Below are positions 11,820 to 22,730 of a stretch of DNA of 64,000 bases, piece after piece. How positions within the stretch are numbered: position 1 is the first letter of the stretch; the number at the start of each line of letters is the position of its first letter. Below the pieces are notes generated by a model. It saw only the letters and a program-made list of their open reading frames with translations. It made no database searches and was not told the DNA's origin. The position numbers were made by a program, and so were the translations under genes. The stretch is from Ophiura sarsii (Eukaryota > Echinodermata > Ophiuroidea > Amphilepidida > Ophiuridae): assembly GCA_035610835.1 (NCBI GenBank), contig CM069458.1:35396718-35460717 (forward strand). Reading direction: 5' to 3'.

Positions 11820-12320
11820 AGTTCATTGGACACTGCTTGTAACCCACATGTTGTGTGGGATGCTTTTAAAAGCACGGTGACAGGCCATTGTAGTCAGTAT
11901 TGTAGTAGAAAAAAGCAAGAAAAATTGAATAATAAGAAATAAATTCGAGATAAAATTGACCAAATCAATCACAAAATTTCGAACATTTGATGATTCTCAC
12001 CACCTTTCTGTATTGCTTGATAGTTTAGACTCATTAAAAGGTGACTTAAATAAAATTATTTATTAGGAAATTGCTGGGTTAATAATAAGATCTAGGTCTA
12101 AATGGGTTGAGCATGGGGAGAAAATTTCCAAATATTTTTGCAATCTTGAAAAACGTTCTTGTGTAAAGAAAAATATTAACATTTTGAAAGATGATACTGA
12201 TTCCATTATTTCTGATCAAAAAGATATTAAAGCTGAATAGGCCAATCTCTAAAGACATTTTAACCTCACTGAAGTCCTTAAGGATACTGTGAACCCTGTA
12301 GACGACTGGAAAAGGAGACT
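11820..12320 (+). pseudogene. L1/Tx1-type ORF2 relic (linker before RT)
   Basis: The translated fragments read 'NPHVVWDAFKSTVTGH', 'SRSKWVEHGEKISKYFCNLE' and 'ISDQKDIKAE'. This is the region between endonuclease and RT in L1/Tx1-type ORF2 proteins (normally 'R.RW.E.GEK.SKYF..LE'). Several in-frame stops and a missing RT domain mark it as dead. The tandem duplication 12120-14430/14431-16740 starts inside it, so the last ~200 bases occur again at 14431-14630. Confidence 0.7.
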
Positions 12321-14430
12321 AGCTATTATAATCTATCCCCGCGACATGCATGACACGGCACACTATGATACGGATTTTAGGTTGAAATCAATTTATAAAT
12401 AAATACATAGACCTACATAAATGAAAATAAATATATAATTTTTATGAGCAAGATTTAGTAATTACAATAAAACCAATGTCAAAGCAAATAATAAGGGAAA
12501 AAACACGAAAGAGAAAAAGTATTATGGTGGCCGAGATGGGGTTCGAACCCATGCACCCAGGCCCATGCATAAAGAAAGCATTGGGTTCACAGGCAGAGAC
12601 CCATACCACTCGGCCATGAAAGCTGTTATGAAGACTTCGATATTTCTAATTATATATACCTTTTGGTTACGCAATGTTTGTCGCGTTGATGAAAATGGGT
12701 ACTTCAAAACAACTATAAAAACAGCCGCCGATAACTAAGAACACGTCCAAATTAACCGTTCATAGCATTATACATGAAAAGAAGTATCGGACATATTACA
12801 GATTTTATTGCCAAATGCTGTGATTGTAATACTTTGAGACAATTCTTTCTGCAGACGTAAATTTTGGCTAAACTAAGGCACATGTGACTGTTTTTGCCAG
12901 GTAAGCTTAAATTTACCTCCAGTAAATGTCATAAAAAAACAGATTTCACAGGGCGTTAGAATTTTTCGAATTATATATAGCACTGATAAGTATGCTAACT
13001 TGGGTCGTTAGTAATGGCTTGGAGCTAGCTATTGGAATTAAATTTCGACGCTGGATTATGATACTGAGCACGAAAGTTCTTCATAAAATGGCGTATATCT
13101 CAAGAACCACAATACATTAAGCAATTCTTCAAAGTGCAGGATTTGTATTTCGCAAATGACTCGATCTCTTGGGTGTTACTTGTCTTTAATCTCACACTCT
13201 TTACCATTAAAATATTTTTTTTGTGTGGATGAAAAGCCAGGGGTTAACAGTAACCTTAAGCATCTAAAATGGTGCGCGACTTTTGGGACCCTGTTTACGA
13301 TTTTAAATTGAAAAACTGATAGTGTATGCAATATTTGACTTCCCGCTGACATGATGAACTTGCATAACCATGTGGGCGGACTTGCCCAAGCGTCATAGAG
13401 AGGGGCCAAGTCCGCCACTGAGACGTTTGTCTTTTTTCCTGCAGTAACTGTCAGTCATAGAGTCCTAAATAAGGGAAGTGTATAGCCCCGGGTGTATAGC
13501 CCATACAAATAGCTTCCCGGTTTAAATGTATAGCCTTCTTACTTGTAAACTGACCTCTCTAGGCCAGTTAGAAAAAAATAGGGTGGGCTAGCCCCGCTCG
13601 ATCACCTCTATAAGCTGGCGGTGCGCAAATGGTACAAAAATAGACCCTTTGCATTAAACCAGCCAGACCGGCATTACCATTGAAATGACTACCATGGTGC
13701 AGGCAGGGTTAGTCAAGTTCGCCAGAATGACTACTGAATCATCCGGGTGACACTCCGGTTACGCACTTATTTTGTAATTCTCTGGAATCCATCTTGGAGG
13801 GCAGGTGCTTATGGCGTAGTAATGCATTGGGTCTATAAATGAGTTGACCAGTGACGTCAATGACGACCAGTAGCTATTGTTCCTTGCCCGACACGAGGCG
13901 CACGCATCATGTTTTGCTGAGGAGCCGTGCTTTCAAAACTCGCGCCAGGGCATATTACAGGACAATAAACCTATTGAATAGTGTAGACTGGATCATTGCT
14001 CATTGAAGCATCACAAATAGTTCTATAATAGACCAGTCCCGGCAATGTTTGTAAACATTGGTGTCACGTGTTGGTCTCCACATCTATAGCCTCCCTACTT
14101 AATTACAAACGAGATTATTGAAATTATCAAGTATTTGTAAATATTTTGCGTTCAGTTTTATTTTATAGAGACATGAATGTAGATGGTTCTACATGTTTGT
14201 AAGCATGGCATCTTCGAATTGTGTGCAGTTCAGCCTTCTATGTTACATTATAATTTTATTTATGCAAGTGAAAGGTAAGATTGTAAAGCGTGGCATGCTT
14301 ATTTTACTTTAATTTTAAAGGTCCGCATCGATTTGATCCGCATCATGCTCTTATGTAAGCGTATTTAGTGGCCTATGTTAAAAACATCTGCTTAATTGTG
14401 ATCCATTTAAGATGATTTTATTTCATGTTT
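12120..14430 (+). repeat. 2.3-kb tandem duplication, copy 1
   Basis: It is followed immediately by copy 2 at 14431-16740. I count about a dozen single-base or 1-2 base indel differences in 2.3 kb, so the copies are roughly 99.5% identical. Contents: the tail of an L1/Tx1-like relic, a tRNA-like sequence (12528-12616, minus) and unassigned sequence. Small open frames inside have no recognisable domain. Confidence 0.95.
12525..12616 (-). tRNA. tRNA-like sequence (type II, Ser/Leu-like), copy 1
   Basis: On the minus strand 'TGGCCGA' (12610-12616) pairs perfectly with 'TCGGCCA' (12528-12534), and CCA follows directly in the DNA (12525-12527). An A-box-like 'TGGCCGAGTGGT', a perfect T-arm 'ATGGG-TTCGAAC-CCCAT' and a long variable region are present. 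A T-run follows within 15 bases. The anticodon arm does not fold convincingly. A genomic CCA is not normal for nuclear tRNA genes, so a retroposed tRNA or the head of a tRNA-derived SINE is more likely than a working tRNA. Confidence 0.55.
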
Positions 14431-16740
14431 GAAAATTTCCAAATATTTTTGCAATCTTGAAAAACGTTCTTGTGTAAAGAAAAATATTAACATTTTGAAA
14501 GATGATACTGATTCCATTATTTCTGATCAAAAAGATATTAAAGCTGAATAGGCCAATCTCTAAAGACATTTTAACCTCACTGAAGTCCTTAAGGATACTG
14601 TGAACCCTGTAGACGACTGGAAAAGGAGACTAGCTATTATAATCTATCCCCGCGACATGCATGACACGGCACACTATGATACGGATTTAGGTTGAAATCA
14701 ATTTATAAATAAATACATAGACCTACATAAATGAAAATAAATATATAATTTTTATGAGCAAGATTTAGTAATTACAATAAAACCAATGTCAAAGCAAATA
14801 ATAAGGGAAAAAACACGAAAGAGAAAAAGTATTATGGTGGCCGAGATGGGGTTCGAACCCATGCACCCGGGCCCATGCATAAAGAAAGCATTGGGTTCAC
14901 AGGCAGAGACCCATACCACTCGGCCATGAAAGCTGTTATGAAGACTTCGATATTTCTAATTATATATACCTTTTGGTTACGCAATGTTTGTCGCGTTGAT
15001 GAAAATGGGTACTTCAAAACAACTATAAAAACAGCCGCCGATAACTAAGAAACCACGTCCAAATTAACCGTTCATAGCATTATAGATGAAAAGAAGTATC
15101 GGACATATTACAGATTTTATTGCCAAATGCTGTGATTGTAATACTTTGAGACAATTCTTTCTGCAGACGTAAATGTTGGCTAAACTAAGGCACATGTGAC
15201 TGTTTTTGCCAGGTAAGCTTAAATTTACCTCCAGTAAATGTCATAAAAAACAGATTTCACAGGGCGTTAGAATTTTTCGAATTATATATAGCACTGATAA
15301 GTATGCTAACTTGGGTCGTTAGTAATGGCTTGGAGCTAGCTATTGGAATTAAATTTCGACGCTGGATTATGATACTGAGCACGAAAGTTCTTCATAAAAT
15401 GGCGTATATCTCAAGAACCACAATACATTAAGCAATTCTTCAAAGTGCAGGATTTGTATTTCGCAAATGACTCGATCTCTTGGGTGTTACTTGTCTTTAA
15501 TCTCACACTCTTTACCATTAAAATATTTTTTTTGTGTGGATGAAAAGCCAGGGGTTAACAGTAACCTTAAGCATCTAAAATGGTGCGCGACTTTTGGGAC
15601 CCTGTTTATGATTTTAAATTGAAAAACTGATAGTGTATGCAATATTTGACTTCCCGCTGACATGATGAACTTGCATAACCATGTGGGCGGACTTGCCCAA
15701 GCGTCATAGAGAGGGGCCAAGTCCGCCACTGAGACGTTTGTCTTTTTTCCTGCAGTAACTGTCAGTCATAGAGTCCTAAATAAGGGAAGTGTATAGCCCC
15801 GGGTGTATAGCCCATACAAATAGCTTCCCGGTTTAAATGTATAGCCTTCTTACTTGTAAACTGACCTCTCTAGGCCAGTTAGAAAAAAATAAGGTGGGCT
15901 AGCCCCGCTCGATCACCTCTATAAGCTGGCGGTGCGCAAATGGTACAAAAATAGACCCTTTGCATTAAACCAGCCAGACCGGCATTACCATTGAAATGAC
16001 TACCATGGTGCAGGCAGGGTTAGTCAAGTTCGCCAGAATGACTACTGAATCATCCGGGTGACACTCCGGTTACGCACTTATTTTGTAATTCTCTGGAATC
16101 CATCTTGGAGGGCAGGTGCTTATGGCGTAGTAATGCATTGGGTCTATAAATGAGTTGACCAGTGACGTCAATGACGACCAGTAGCTATTGTTCCTTGCCC
16201 GACACGAGGCGCACGCATCATGTTTTGCTGAGGAGCCGTGCTTTCAAAACTCGCGCCAGGGCAGATTACAGGACAATAAACCTATTGAATAGTGTAGACT
16301 GGATCATTGCTCATTGAAGCATCACAAATAGTTCTATATTAGACCAGACCCGGCAATGTTTGTAAACATTGGTGTCACGTGTTGGTCTCCACATCTATAG
16401 CCTCCCTACTTAATTACAAACGAGATTATTGAAATTATCAAGTATTTGTAAATATTTTGCGTTCAGTTTTATTTTATAGAGACATGAATGTAGATGGTTC
16501 TACATGTTTGTAAGCATGGCATCTTCGAATTGTGTGCAGTTCAGCCTTCTATGTTACATTATAATTTTATTTATGCAAGTGAAAGGTAAGATTGTAAAGC
16601 GTGGCATGCTTATTTTACTTTAATTTTAAAGGTCCGCATCGATTTGATCCGCATCATGCTCTTATGTAAGCGTATTTAGTGGCCTATGTTAAAAACATCT
16701 GCTTAATTGTGATCCATTTAAGATGATTTTATTTCATGTT
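14431..16740 (+). repeat. 2.3-kb tandem duplication, copy 2
   Basis: Second copy of 12120-14430. The junction is seen directly: 'tttcatgtt' joins 'gaaaatttcc' at 14430/14431, whereas the first copy is entered from unrelated sequence and the second exits into unrelated sequence at 16741. Confidence 0.95.
14835..14926 (-). tRNA. tRNA-like sequence (type II, Ser/Leu-like), copy 2
   Basis: Duplicate of 12525-12616 in the second half of the tandem duplication. One base differs in the variable region (CCCGGG against CCCAGG on the + strand). The acceptor stem, T-arm and encoded CCA are unchanged. Confidence 0.55.
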
Positions 16741-17220
16741 ATCTATTGCCTCTTTATTTTCTCATTTTGTATAACATTGTATGCACTTGTTTATTTGATT
16801 TGATTTTAATTTATTCATACTGTCCTTTTTATTGTTAATATATTTTATTGTACTATTTCACTGTTTATATATTTGTCCGCCCCTCACCGACACATGTAGA
16901 GAAGCCGAGCTGCCATAATGCATTTTTGCGCTATGAAAAAATTCAAACTAGTTTCCGCAGTAGTCGCTTGGAATCGTACCGGGGCACCATGGATTATGAG
17001 ACGGGCGAGCTACCGCTAGGCTATGTAACTAACTGATGATAGAGCAGTGAAATGCACATAAGAAACTTTGAAATTGTGTTTGTATGAAATTGAGAGAATT
17101 TTGCACACCACACGGGATCTAAAAAGACTGACTTTGAACAATTTGGATTGCAAATTTACAAACAAATGGTACTAATATTTCACAAAACATTTTGCTCAAC
17201 AAGTCCAGTATAAAACTTAC
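16741..17220. other. No gene recognised
   Basis: T-rich sequence leaving the tandem duplication. An open frame at 16848-17036 (+) has no recognisable domain. The Penelope-like element's 3' end begins at about 17221. Confidence 0.4.
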
Positions 17221-17259
17221 TTGTTTTAGACGTTTCGTCCTCCTGGTCGGAAGACTTCT

Positions 17260-17835
17260 TTAGTACTGCGCTGATCCAGCCGCTGCACCACCCTTGGCGA
17301 GGTTGCTAGTCTCATCCCTAGAGTGCTGCTTCTGTTGTAATAGCTGGTAACACATGACTGAGAGAATAAGTCCCTTCATCGCGATTGATAACGTTGTCCC
17401 CCCCCCCCCCCCCCCCCGCATTCGTATCCAAATTGCTTCTCTGATCCATCTAGTTTGCTTAACTGAGTCCTTGTCAATGATTTTTGCGCCCTCCCAGTTG
17501 ATAACGTGGTTGTCTTGTGCTACATGATCGGTTATTGCTGATTTGTGTATTTCTTCGACTGAATCCTTCCTCGTAGCGCGCGTGAATTTCCTCCCAGCGA
17601 CCTTTTCCGCTTCCTTTTTGTGCTCACTTAAACGCGTACCGAAAGCTCTACCTGTTTCACCTATGTAAGTTCGGTTGCAGTTCTTACAAGGGACTTCGTA
17701 AATACAGTCACATGTTTCTGTATCTTCCCTTTTGTCTTTGGGGTGAACAAGGATGTTTTTAAGCGTGTTGGTAGGCTTAAAAGCTGTTGTGTTTTTTGAA
17801 CACTCTCTGGAGCCGTTCGGAGACACCTTGAACAT
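17260..17835 (-). pseudogene. Penelope-like GIY-YIG endonuclease, 3' frameshifted
   Basis: The frame carries a Cys-rich lead 'CDCIYEVPCKNC' (residues 42-53), 'TYIGETGR' (56-63), a conserved Arg at 68 and 'EHKKEAE' (71-77): the GIY-YIG nuclease layout of Penelope-like elements. 'WIREAIWIRMRG' is followed by a poly-Gly artefact from the C run at 17398-17417. After it the true frame shifts to read 'NVINRDEGTYSLSH'. So the ORF's last ~50 residues are not the original protein. Confidence 0.8.
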
Positions 17836-18106
17836 ATGGTAGGACTACCATGCCTTTGCTCTTGTCCCTGTCGCTATCCTTTTTTTGCTCTTTGATCTTA
17901 GTCTTGTCCTCCATCTGGCGTTTGACTTTGTTTATCGCCCAGCCGGGATAACCACACTGATTTAGCGCTTTCTTGTTCTTTTCCTCTTCCTCTTCCGTAA
18001 CAATTGTGTTCTTTCTATCTAAAAGAGTTCTCACTACCCCCAGTTTCTGGTGTAGTGGGTGTTGTGAGGTGATGTTTAAATACTGATCCGTGTGAGTTTT
18101 CTTTCT

Positions 18107-18699
18107 TTACACTGACAGCTTCACTGACCCATCCTCCTTTCTTGTGACAAGCGTGTCAAGAAAGGGTATCTTTCCTTCTTCCTCTTCCTCATGCGTAAAT
18201 TTAATGCTGTCCGTCGGGTCGACTTTGTTGAGATGGTCTGTTAAAGTCTGAGTGGAACCCTTTGGTATGATTTCAAAAATGTCGTCTACGTATCTTTTCC
18301 ACAATTTCGGGCGACAAGCTGTGGGTGCGTTGGCAATGGCCTTCTGCTCCAACCACTCCATAAAATATTAGCAATGATTGCGCTACAAGGACTGCCCATT
18401 GCAGCTCCAAACTTCTGCTTGTAGATCGTGCCTCTGAATGAGAAATAAGTTGTCGTTAACACAAACTCAAGCAATTCTACGATGTCGTCTATCTCCAATA
18501 ATGTCCTTTGTTTCAAGGTGGTGTCATTCTCTAGGTATTCGCGTACGATTTCCAATGTCTTGCCAATTGGGGTGTTTGTGAATAAAGAAACAACATATAT
18601 TCCAAGAAATGGTACTAACATTTGAAGGAGGTTTCTGAGAAATGTTGTTGGTACAAATGTTTGAGAAGAACATTCTACGTATCGTAAGAATGATAACAT
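18107..18699 (-). pseudogene. Penelope-like reverse transcriptase, frameshifted
   Basis: Two overlapping frames together cover the RT core. The upstream frame (18699-18286) has 'VVSLFTNTP', then 'TTYFSFRGTIYKQKFGAAMGSPCSAIIAN'-type residues, which are the family's Q-x-x-G-x-x-M-G-S-P block. The frame then breaks at about 18360 and continues as 'MEWLEQKAI...KRYVDDIF' with the YVDD catalytic pair and 'IPFLDTLV'. The residue before 'VVSLFTNTP' is Tyr where the family has catalytic Asp, so the polymerase is dead even apart from the frameshift. Confidence 0.8.
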
Positions 18700-18740
18700 G
18701 GCTGGTGTAAACTGAGCTAAAAGTGGCCAGCTTCATGAAG

Positions 18741-19177
18741 TTCTAATTCATAGTTGTCATAACCATTTAAAAAACTGTATACTTTATTTTCTTCAGAGGA
18801 GTTCTCTGAACAACAGTTTCCAAAAGCATGCATTGCCTATATAGATTGACCCCCTTCTCAACAAGTAATGGCTTTGAATCCAAAAAAAAAAAACCGTGAA
18901 GGTTTTTTTAACGGTTTTCTGATCGGTCGAAAAATGACTGTAAATGAATATTCAAAATAATAGGTCACAAGTTAGAAATATGTCTCTGACATCAGATGCA
19001 TTATAAATTTGCTTCCTATGATTATTCATTATCAAAATAATTGCATTTTAGTTTCACAAATGTTTATATATTTTTTATACGTTCCCAACTGTACCCTTAA
19101 GAAAATAATTACAATATAATCTTCTACTCATATTCAGCAAATTCTCAAACAGTTTTACTCTGTCAAATTAACTTTAG
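18741..19177. other. Probable intron sequence
   Basis: AT-rich DNA ending in an acceptor-like tract before exon 19178. A short 'aaccgtgaaggttttttt' hairpin lies near 18890-18920. No earlier exon of the channel gene was found here. Confidence 0.4.
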
Positions 19178-19567
19178 TCTATGCTTTGGATGCAATAAAC
19201 TATGACTTGAGACTGACAAATGTGGATCACTCATACAATTGGCAAAGACTAGAACTTCGTCCGGAGGGCGGAGAATGGGGCACATTGTGTTGCGCTGAGT
19301 ACTGCAATATCACTGAGTTACAACTACAACGCAATTCATTCTACAACGATCTTGGGAAAATTTGTCAATTTCTTGGGTACTTCCAGCTTCTTGCCTACAG
19401 TAACGACTTGGAATCAGCTGTGAATAGCACTCTTCCTGTTCACTTGTCACTAGATTATCATATACCAGGCTCTCATGTTCCAACATCGCTGTATGATCTG
19501 GGCATAAGCAACTGGTCTCAACCAACATGCACATTATCCAACAATGTATATCTGATTTGTAATTCCG
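19178..19567 (+). CDS. DEG/ENaC-like channel, exon a (extracellular domain)
   Basis: First recognisable exon of a DEG/ENaC/ASIC-type sodium channel whose remaining exons are at 21415, 23229, 28943 and 30348. The acceptor is 'aactttag' before 19178 and the donor 'ccg|gtaaga' after 19567. It enters and leaves in phase 1, and joining its last G to the next exon keeps the frame open. It encodes ~129 residues of extracellular sequence with several N-glycosylation-type sites (e.g. 'NIT', 'NST', 'NWS') and eight cysteines, ending '...PTCTLSNNVYLICNS'. That precedes the family's C-x-C-P-x-x-C motif in exon b. 'GEWGTLC' looks superficially SRCR-like, but the downstream context favours ENaC. Exons for the N-terminus and TM1 are not identified upstream. 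Confidence 0.65.
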
Positions 19568-20138
19568 GTAAGATTATCTTTAATTGTAAATTACAGAATA
19601 TTTTCTTGCTGCTCATTCACTTAGGAACTTTTACCTACGCTTCCTAAACAATTTTTGTAACACTGTACTACGAAGGGCCCTCTAGATTTTCTACATCGAA
19701 TTGGCACTTCATTGGAGTATTTTTAAAGAACCGAAAAAACAAAAACCACCACTCCCTTCAGAGGATGACAGCTAATTAAAAATCGTATATCAGAAAACAA
19801 GATCATTAGTACAATTTAGATATTTATCTGAAATCGAGAAAACAATCGTGATTGACAAAAATGTATACATTTCATTAGGATCTAAAGTTAGAAAGGGTTT
19901 CACCAATTTATCAGTGCCCCTTTATGGTATTAATAGTATTGGAAGAGTTAGGGAAACAAAACATGAACAAATTGATGTAGAAATATGTATATTCGAATGC
20001 CATATAATGTAAAGGAATATAGGTTAAATATTGTTGATCTCTACTTTCGGTTACTACCTTCCGGATAACAGAATAAGCAGTGGTGTTTCGGGTTTGATTT
20101 CTGCTAATTACGATTAAGAATTCTAAAATGAAATTGAA

Positions 20139-20334
20139 TAATCTTCTAATCATATTCAGCGAATTTTAAACAATTTTACTTTCTCAAATTAACTTTAGTC
20201 TATGCTTTGGATGCAATAAATTATGACTTGAGACTGACAAATGTGAATCATTTATACAATTTGCAAAGACTAGAACTTCGTCCATTGGGTGGAGAATGGG
20301 GCACATTGTGTTGCGCTGAATACTGCAATATCGA
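20139..20334 (+). pseudogene. Truncated duplicate of channel exon a
   Basis: It matches 19116-19310 at about 90%, including the intronic lead-in, the acceptor 'aactttag' and the first ~44 codons ('YALDAINYDLRLTNV...'). The match stops after 'tgcaatatc' and the frame soon meets a stop (tag near 20350). It lies 1.02 kb downstream in the intron between exons a and b. It is most likely a broken tandem exon duplication rather than an alternative exon. Confidence 0.8.
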
Positions 20335-20395
20335 AACAGATCGCCAGGCCTAGGCAACTCAAGTCACAAAATTGAAGACGGAAGTGGCTAGTGGC

Positions 20396-20470
20396 GATGG
20401 ATAATCCGTTTTCGTGGCACCGTCACATTTTTAAATGTGACGGTGCCACGACGAAAAAGGATTATCCATC
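20396..20470. repeat. Near-perfect hairpin in channel intron
   Basis: Arms 'gatggataatcc...tggcaccgtcacattt' and its complement are about 36 bases long and separated by almost nothing. This is probably a minimal foldback MITE. The phrase 'aaaatgtgacggg' recurs near 20483 and 20670, suggesting a larger decayed element. Confidence 0.75.
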
Positions 20471-20751
20471 ACGAAATTCAATGGAAAATGTGACGGGTCG
20501 GATCGATTCATCGATATCGACTACTATCGTACCCAGTGTTGTCCGTATACTACATTCGCAGTATACGTCTCATGGGAAAATACATAAGCTGCATAAGAGA
20601 CTAAGATGTTCGACGTGACCTATCGATATGGTAATTTTGTTGTGGAATGATTGACAAGCTGGGGCGTACCGAAAATGTGACGGGTCTCGGGGTAAACATT
20701 TTGATTGTCTCGTAATGATACGCTAAATACGCCACACTTCGTACTTGGTCA

Positions 20752-21123
20752 ATGGACAGACAAACAGACCGTCTGTTATTTTTTAAATTTGGAACGGAAC
20801 GGAATTATCCCGTTTTAAGAGTCCGAGTGACGACAAAATACCAAATAGTGTTGGAAAATAGACCTCTTTCTCATACGTCACCAATCAATCAATATTGGGA
20901 CTGCCATGCGAGTCTTACGCGCCCAATATCAAAATACGCGCGCAATCAACGTTGCGTTACTCTCGCGCCTTGCAAGTATCGCTTGGCACGCTATACGCGC
21001 TACGGTCGTCACGCCACATTTGTGAAAAACAAAGAGATTGACTCGCACATTTTATCACGTTTTATTGTTCTTTGTACAATTGTTGAGTCTTATATCAAGC
21101 TGAAACAACACGATTATAGGTGA
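20752..21123 (+). other. Unassigned open frame inside channel intron
   Basis: 124 codons are open, rich in Arg, Tyr and Thr, with no recognisable domain. CG-rich patches (cgcgc) at 20910-21010 differ from the surroundings and may belong to a mobile element. I do not call a gene. Confidence 0.2.
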
Positions 21124-21224
21124 TGCTCCCTTTTGTTCTCCTGTTCAACTTTAAAATTGTTTTTACAGTGAAAAGGGTAAGTAAATTCAGCTTAGACCCC
21201 TTTGACTGCTTTAATTCAGGTCAG

Positions 21225-21318
21225 GGTTCAAATGATAGGCCCTCGGTGATCTCGAAACCAGACTATGCCCCTCGGCTTATGTCTGGTTTCGAGATCACCT
21301 TGGGCCTATAATTTGAAC
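21225..21318. repeat. Hairpin with 38-bp arms in channel intron
   Basis: 'ggttcaaatgataggccc...' at 21225 and its near complement ending 'gggcctataatttgaacc' at 21318 pair with few mismatches around a ~17-base loop. It lies 97 bases upstream of exon b, so it would fold in the pre-mRNA near the acceptor. Confidence 0.8.
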
Positions 21319-21414
21319 CATGCCCCGCATTGCAGTCAATATCTGTATAATATAGCCTGATAGCAAACAATATATTCCCTATAGCTATAACTGCAACATA
21401 ATTATCTATTTCAG

Positions 21415-21586
21415 TAATCTTTGGCGGAAATCGAACCAACCTTTGTGATTGTCCAGATGCCTGTTATGAGACAATTTACAAACCACTGATTTCACAATCT
21501 ACATTTCCATCTCCGGGAGCAGCGGTGACAATGTTTACGAGGGGAGAATATGACATGATAGCAGCTGCATTTGGACAAGCTGTCTC
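21415..21586 (+). CDS. DEG/ENaC-like channel, exon b (Cys-rich motif)
   Basis: The acceptor is 'tctatttcag' before 21415 and the donor 'tc|gtaagt' after 21586. It enters in phase 1 and leaves in phase 2. The key motif is 'CDCPDACYETIYKPLIS', the DEG/ENaC C-x-C-P-x-x-C-x(4)-Y pattern, followed by 'STFPS' as in ASICs. This closes the cysteine-rich thumb region of the extracellular domain. About 57 residues are encoded and no stops occur. Confidence 0.8.
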
Positions 21587-22077
21587 GTAAGTTTTCCCTT
21601 GATATACACTCTCTTGATTAAAACCCCCAGGTGGCATGCTTTTTGGAACTTAAAATTATCAGGGATGAAAACCGGTCGATATAGGAAGGGGTAAGTCCGG
21701 CTACGCCGGCGCCGGGAATTTACCCCTTTTTTTCTCCCCTGGTAGGTTTATTCCCCAAAACACTCTTTGGGATTAGGGATAATTTAAAAGTCGAACAAAA
21801 CAGACTAAAGGTACAACACGTACCCCCGATCAGCCCGGCACATGACATACCAAAGCCATCTACAGGGTGATCCCATTAAATTTACATTATGGCCATGTGT
21901 TTTGAGCTCACCACCAAAAAAGAGTGGTGTCGTTTTATTTTTGGTAACGAATCATCCATCTCTCTCTATTAACTCAACTTATGTGGTAGAGCTAATAGTT
22001 GAGGTGTCATGTGAATAAATCAGGGATTTCTATAACTGTTTGGCTGAGATATGATTGATTATTTTGTGAAAGTCAGG
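21587..22077. other. Intron sequence, no gene recognised
   Basis: Contains a short 'ggggtaa...ttacccc' hairpin around 21690-21730 with a C/G-rich loop. Nothing else is recognisable. Confidence 0.4.
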
Positions 22078-22213
22078 AGTGGTGGCGGTGGTGGTGGTGG
22101 CGGCTGCAGCGGTGGTGGCGGTGGCAACGGCGGTGGCAGCAGTGGTGGCGGCGGTGGCGGCGGCGGTGGTGGCGGCGGCGGTGGTGGCGGCGGCGGTGGC
22201 GGCGGCGGCGGCG
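22078..22213 (+). repeat. (GGTGGC/GGCGGC)n microsatellite
   Basis: 136 bases of interrupted GGY trinucleotide repeat within the channel intron. It yields poly-Gly, poly-Ala/Val or poly-His/Arg frames depending on strand and frame; none is taken as coding. Confidence 0.95.
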
Positions 22214-22417
22214 CTGTGTACAATCTATATGGGGAATATAGAAAATGTTCCCAATTATACGTTCAATTTTCAATAACTCCTCATCCCTGTATGGTACAAA
22301 CATGATTTTTCTCTCATTTTATAGATTAATTTATATTCTATAAGATTCTGTTTCAACAAACGTGACAACTATTATGTAACAATTGTAATCATGAATCGTT
22401 TGCATTGTCCATGGCTT

Positions 22418-22730
22418 TTTCCCTATTCGCTACACAGTGGACATGCCCTAATTCGTCGGTTTTACATACATGACTATAACAACAACAAAAAGTATTCGAC
22501 CGATGATAGCAAAATTATACATTTTTGGAAAGCTCTCAAATAGTGGAATTCAAAAATGCCGTTTAAATCAGGATAGGGTTCACACCTCCAAAAATATACT
22601 TGTCAACTCTATTAAATATGAAATATAAACGTTTGTGCTCATTTACATCTCGATATAGTATATTTCAACAAGTTACCACATTGGACAACCATTATGTTCT
22701 GATGGGTAATTGCACGAGGAACTAATATAC
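22418..22730 (+). repeat. Dispersed repeat, copy 1 (intronic)
   Basis: This matches 42785-43095 in opposite orientation at roughly 70-75%. Shared phrases include 'cctattcgctacacag', 'tgactataac', 'gatagcaaaa' and 'atacatttttggaaagct'. No coding signature is seen; it is an old dispersed element of unknown class. Confidence 0.65.

Larger units (their letters stand above)
17221..18740 (-). mobile_element. Penelope-like element relic (RT + GIY-YIG)
   Basis: On the minus strand the order is a reverse-transcriptase core (18700-18100), a linker with the acidic run 'EEEEE' and 'NQCGYPGWAINKVK' (18034-17800), then a GIY-YIG endonuclease (17720-17420). The carboxy tail 'NRDEGTYSLSH' lies near 17370-17340. 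RT plus C-terminal GIY-YIG defines Penelope-like elements. At least three frame changes break it, one next to a 20-base C run at 17398-17417. The amino end is missing or decayed beyond 18740. Confidence 0.85.

Noticed and set aside
12525..12616. Functional nuclear tRNA gene
   Set aside because: Acceptor and T arms are good, but the anticodon arm does not fold and CCA is encoded, which is not expected of an animal nuclear tRNA gene; kept only as tRNA-like.
19178..19567. SRCR domain reading of exon a ('GEWGTLC' ... 'ICQFLGY')
   Set aside because: Only short stretches match, the cysteine spacing is wrong, and the spliced continuation carries DEG/ENaC motifs.
22051..22305. Poly-Gly, poly-Ala/Val and poly-His/Arg frames
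   Set aside because: A GGY trinucleotide microsatellite inside an intron opens all frames; none is preferred.
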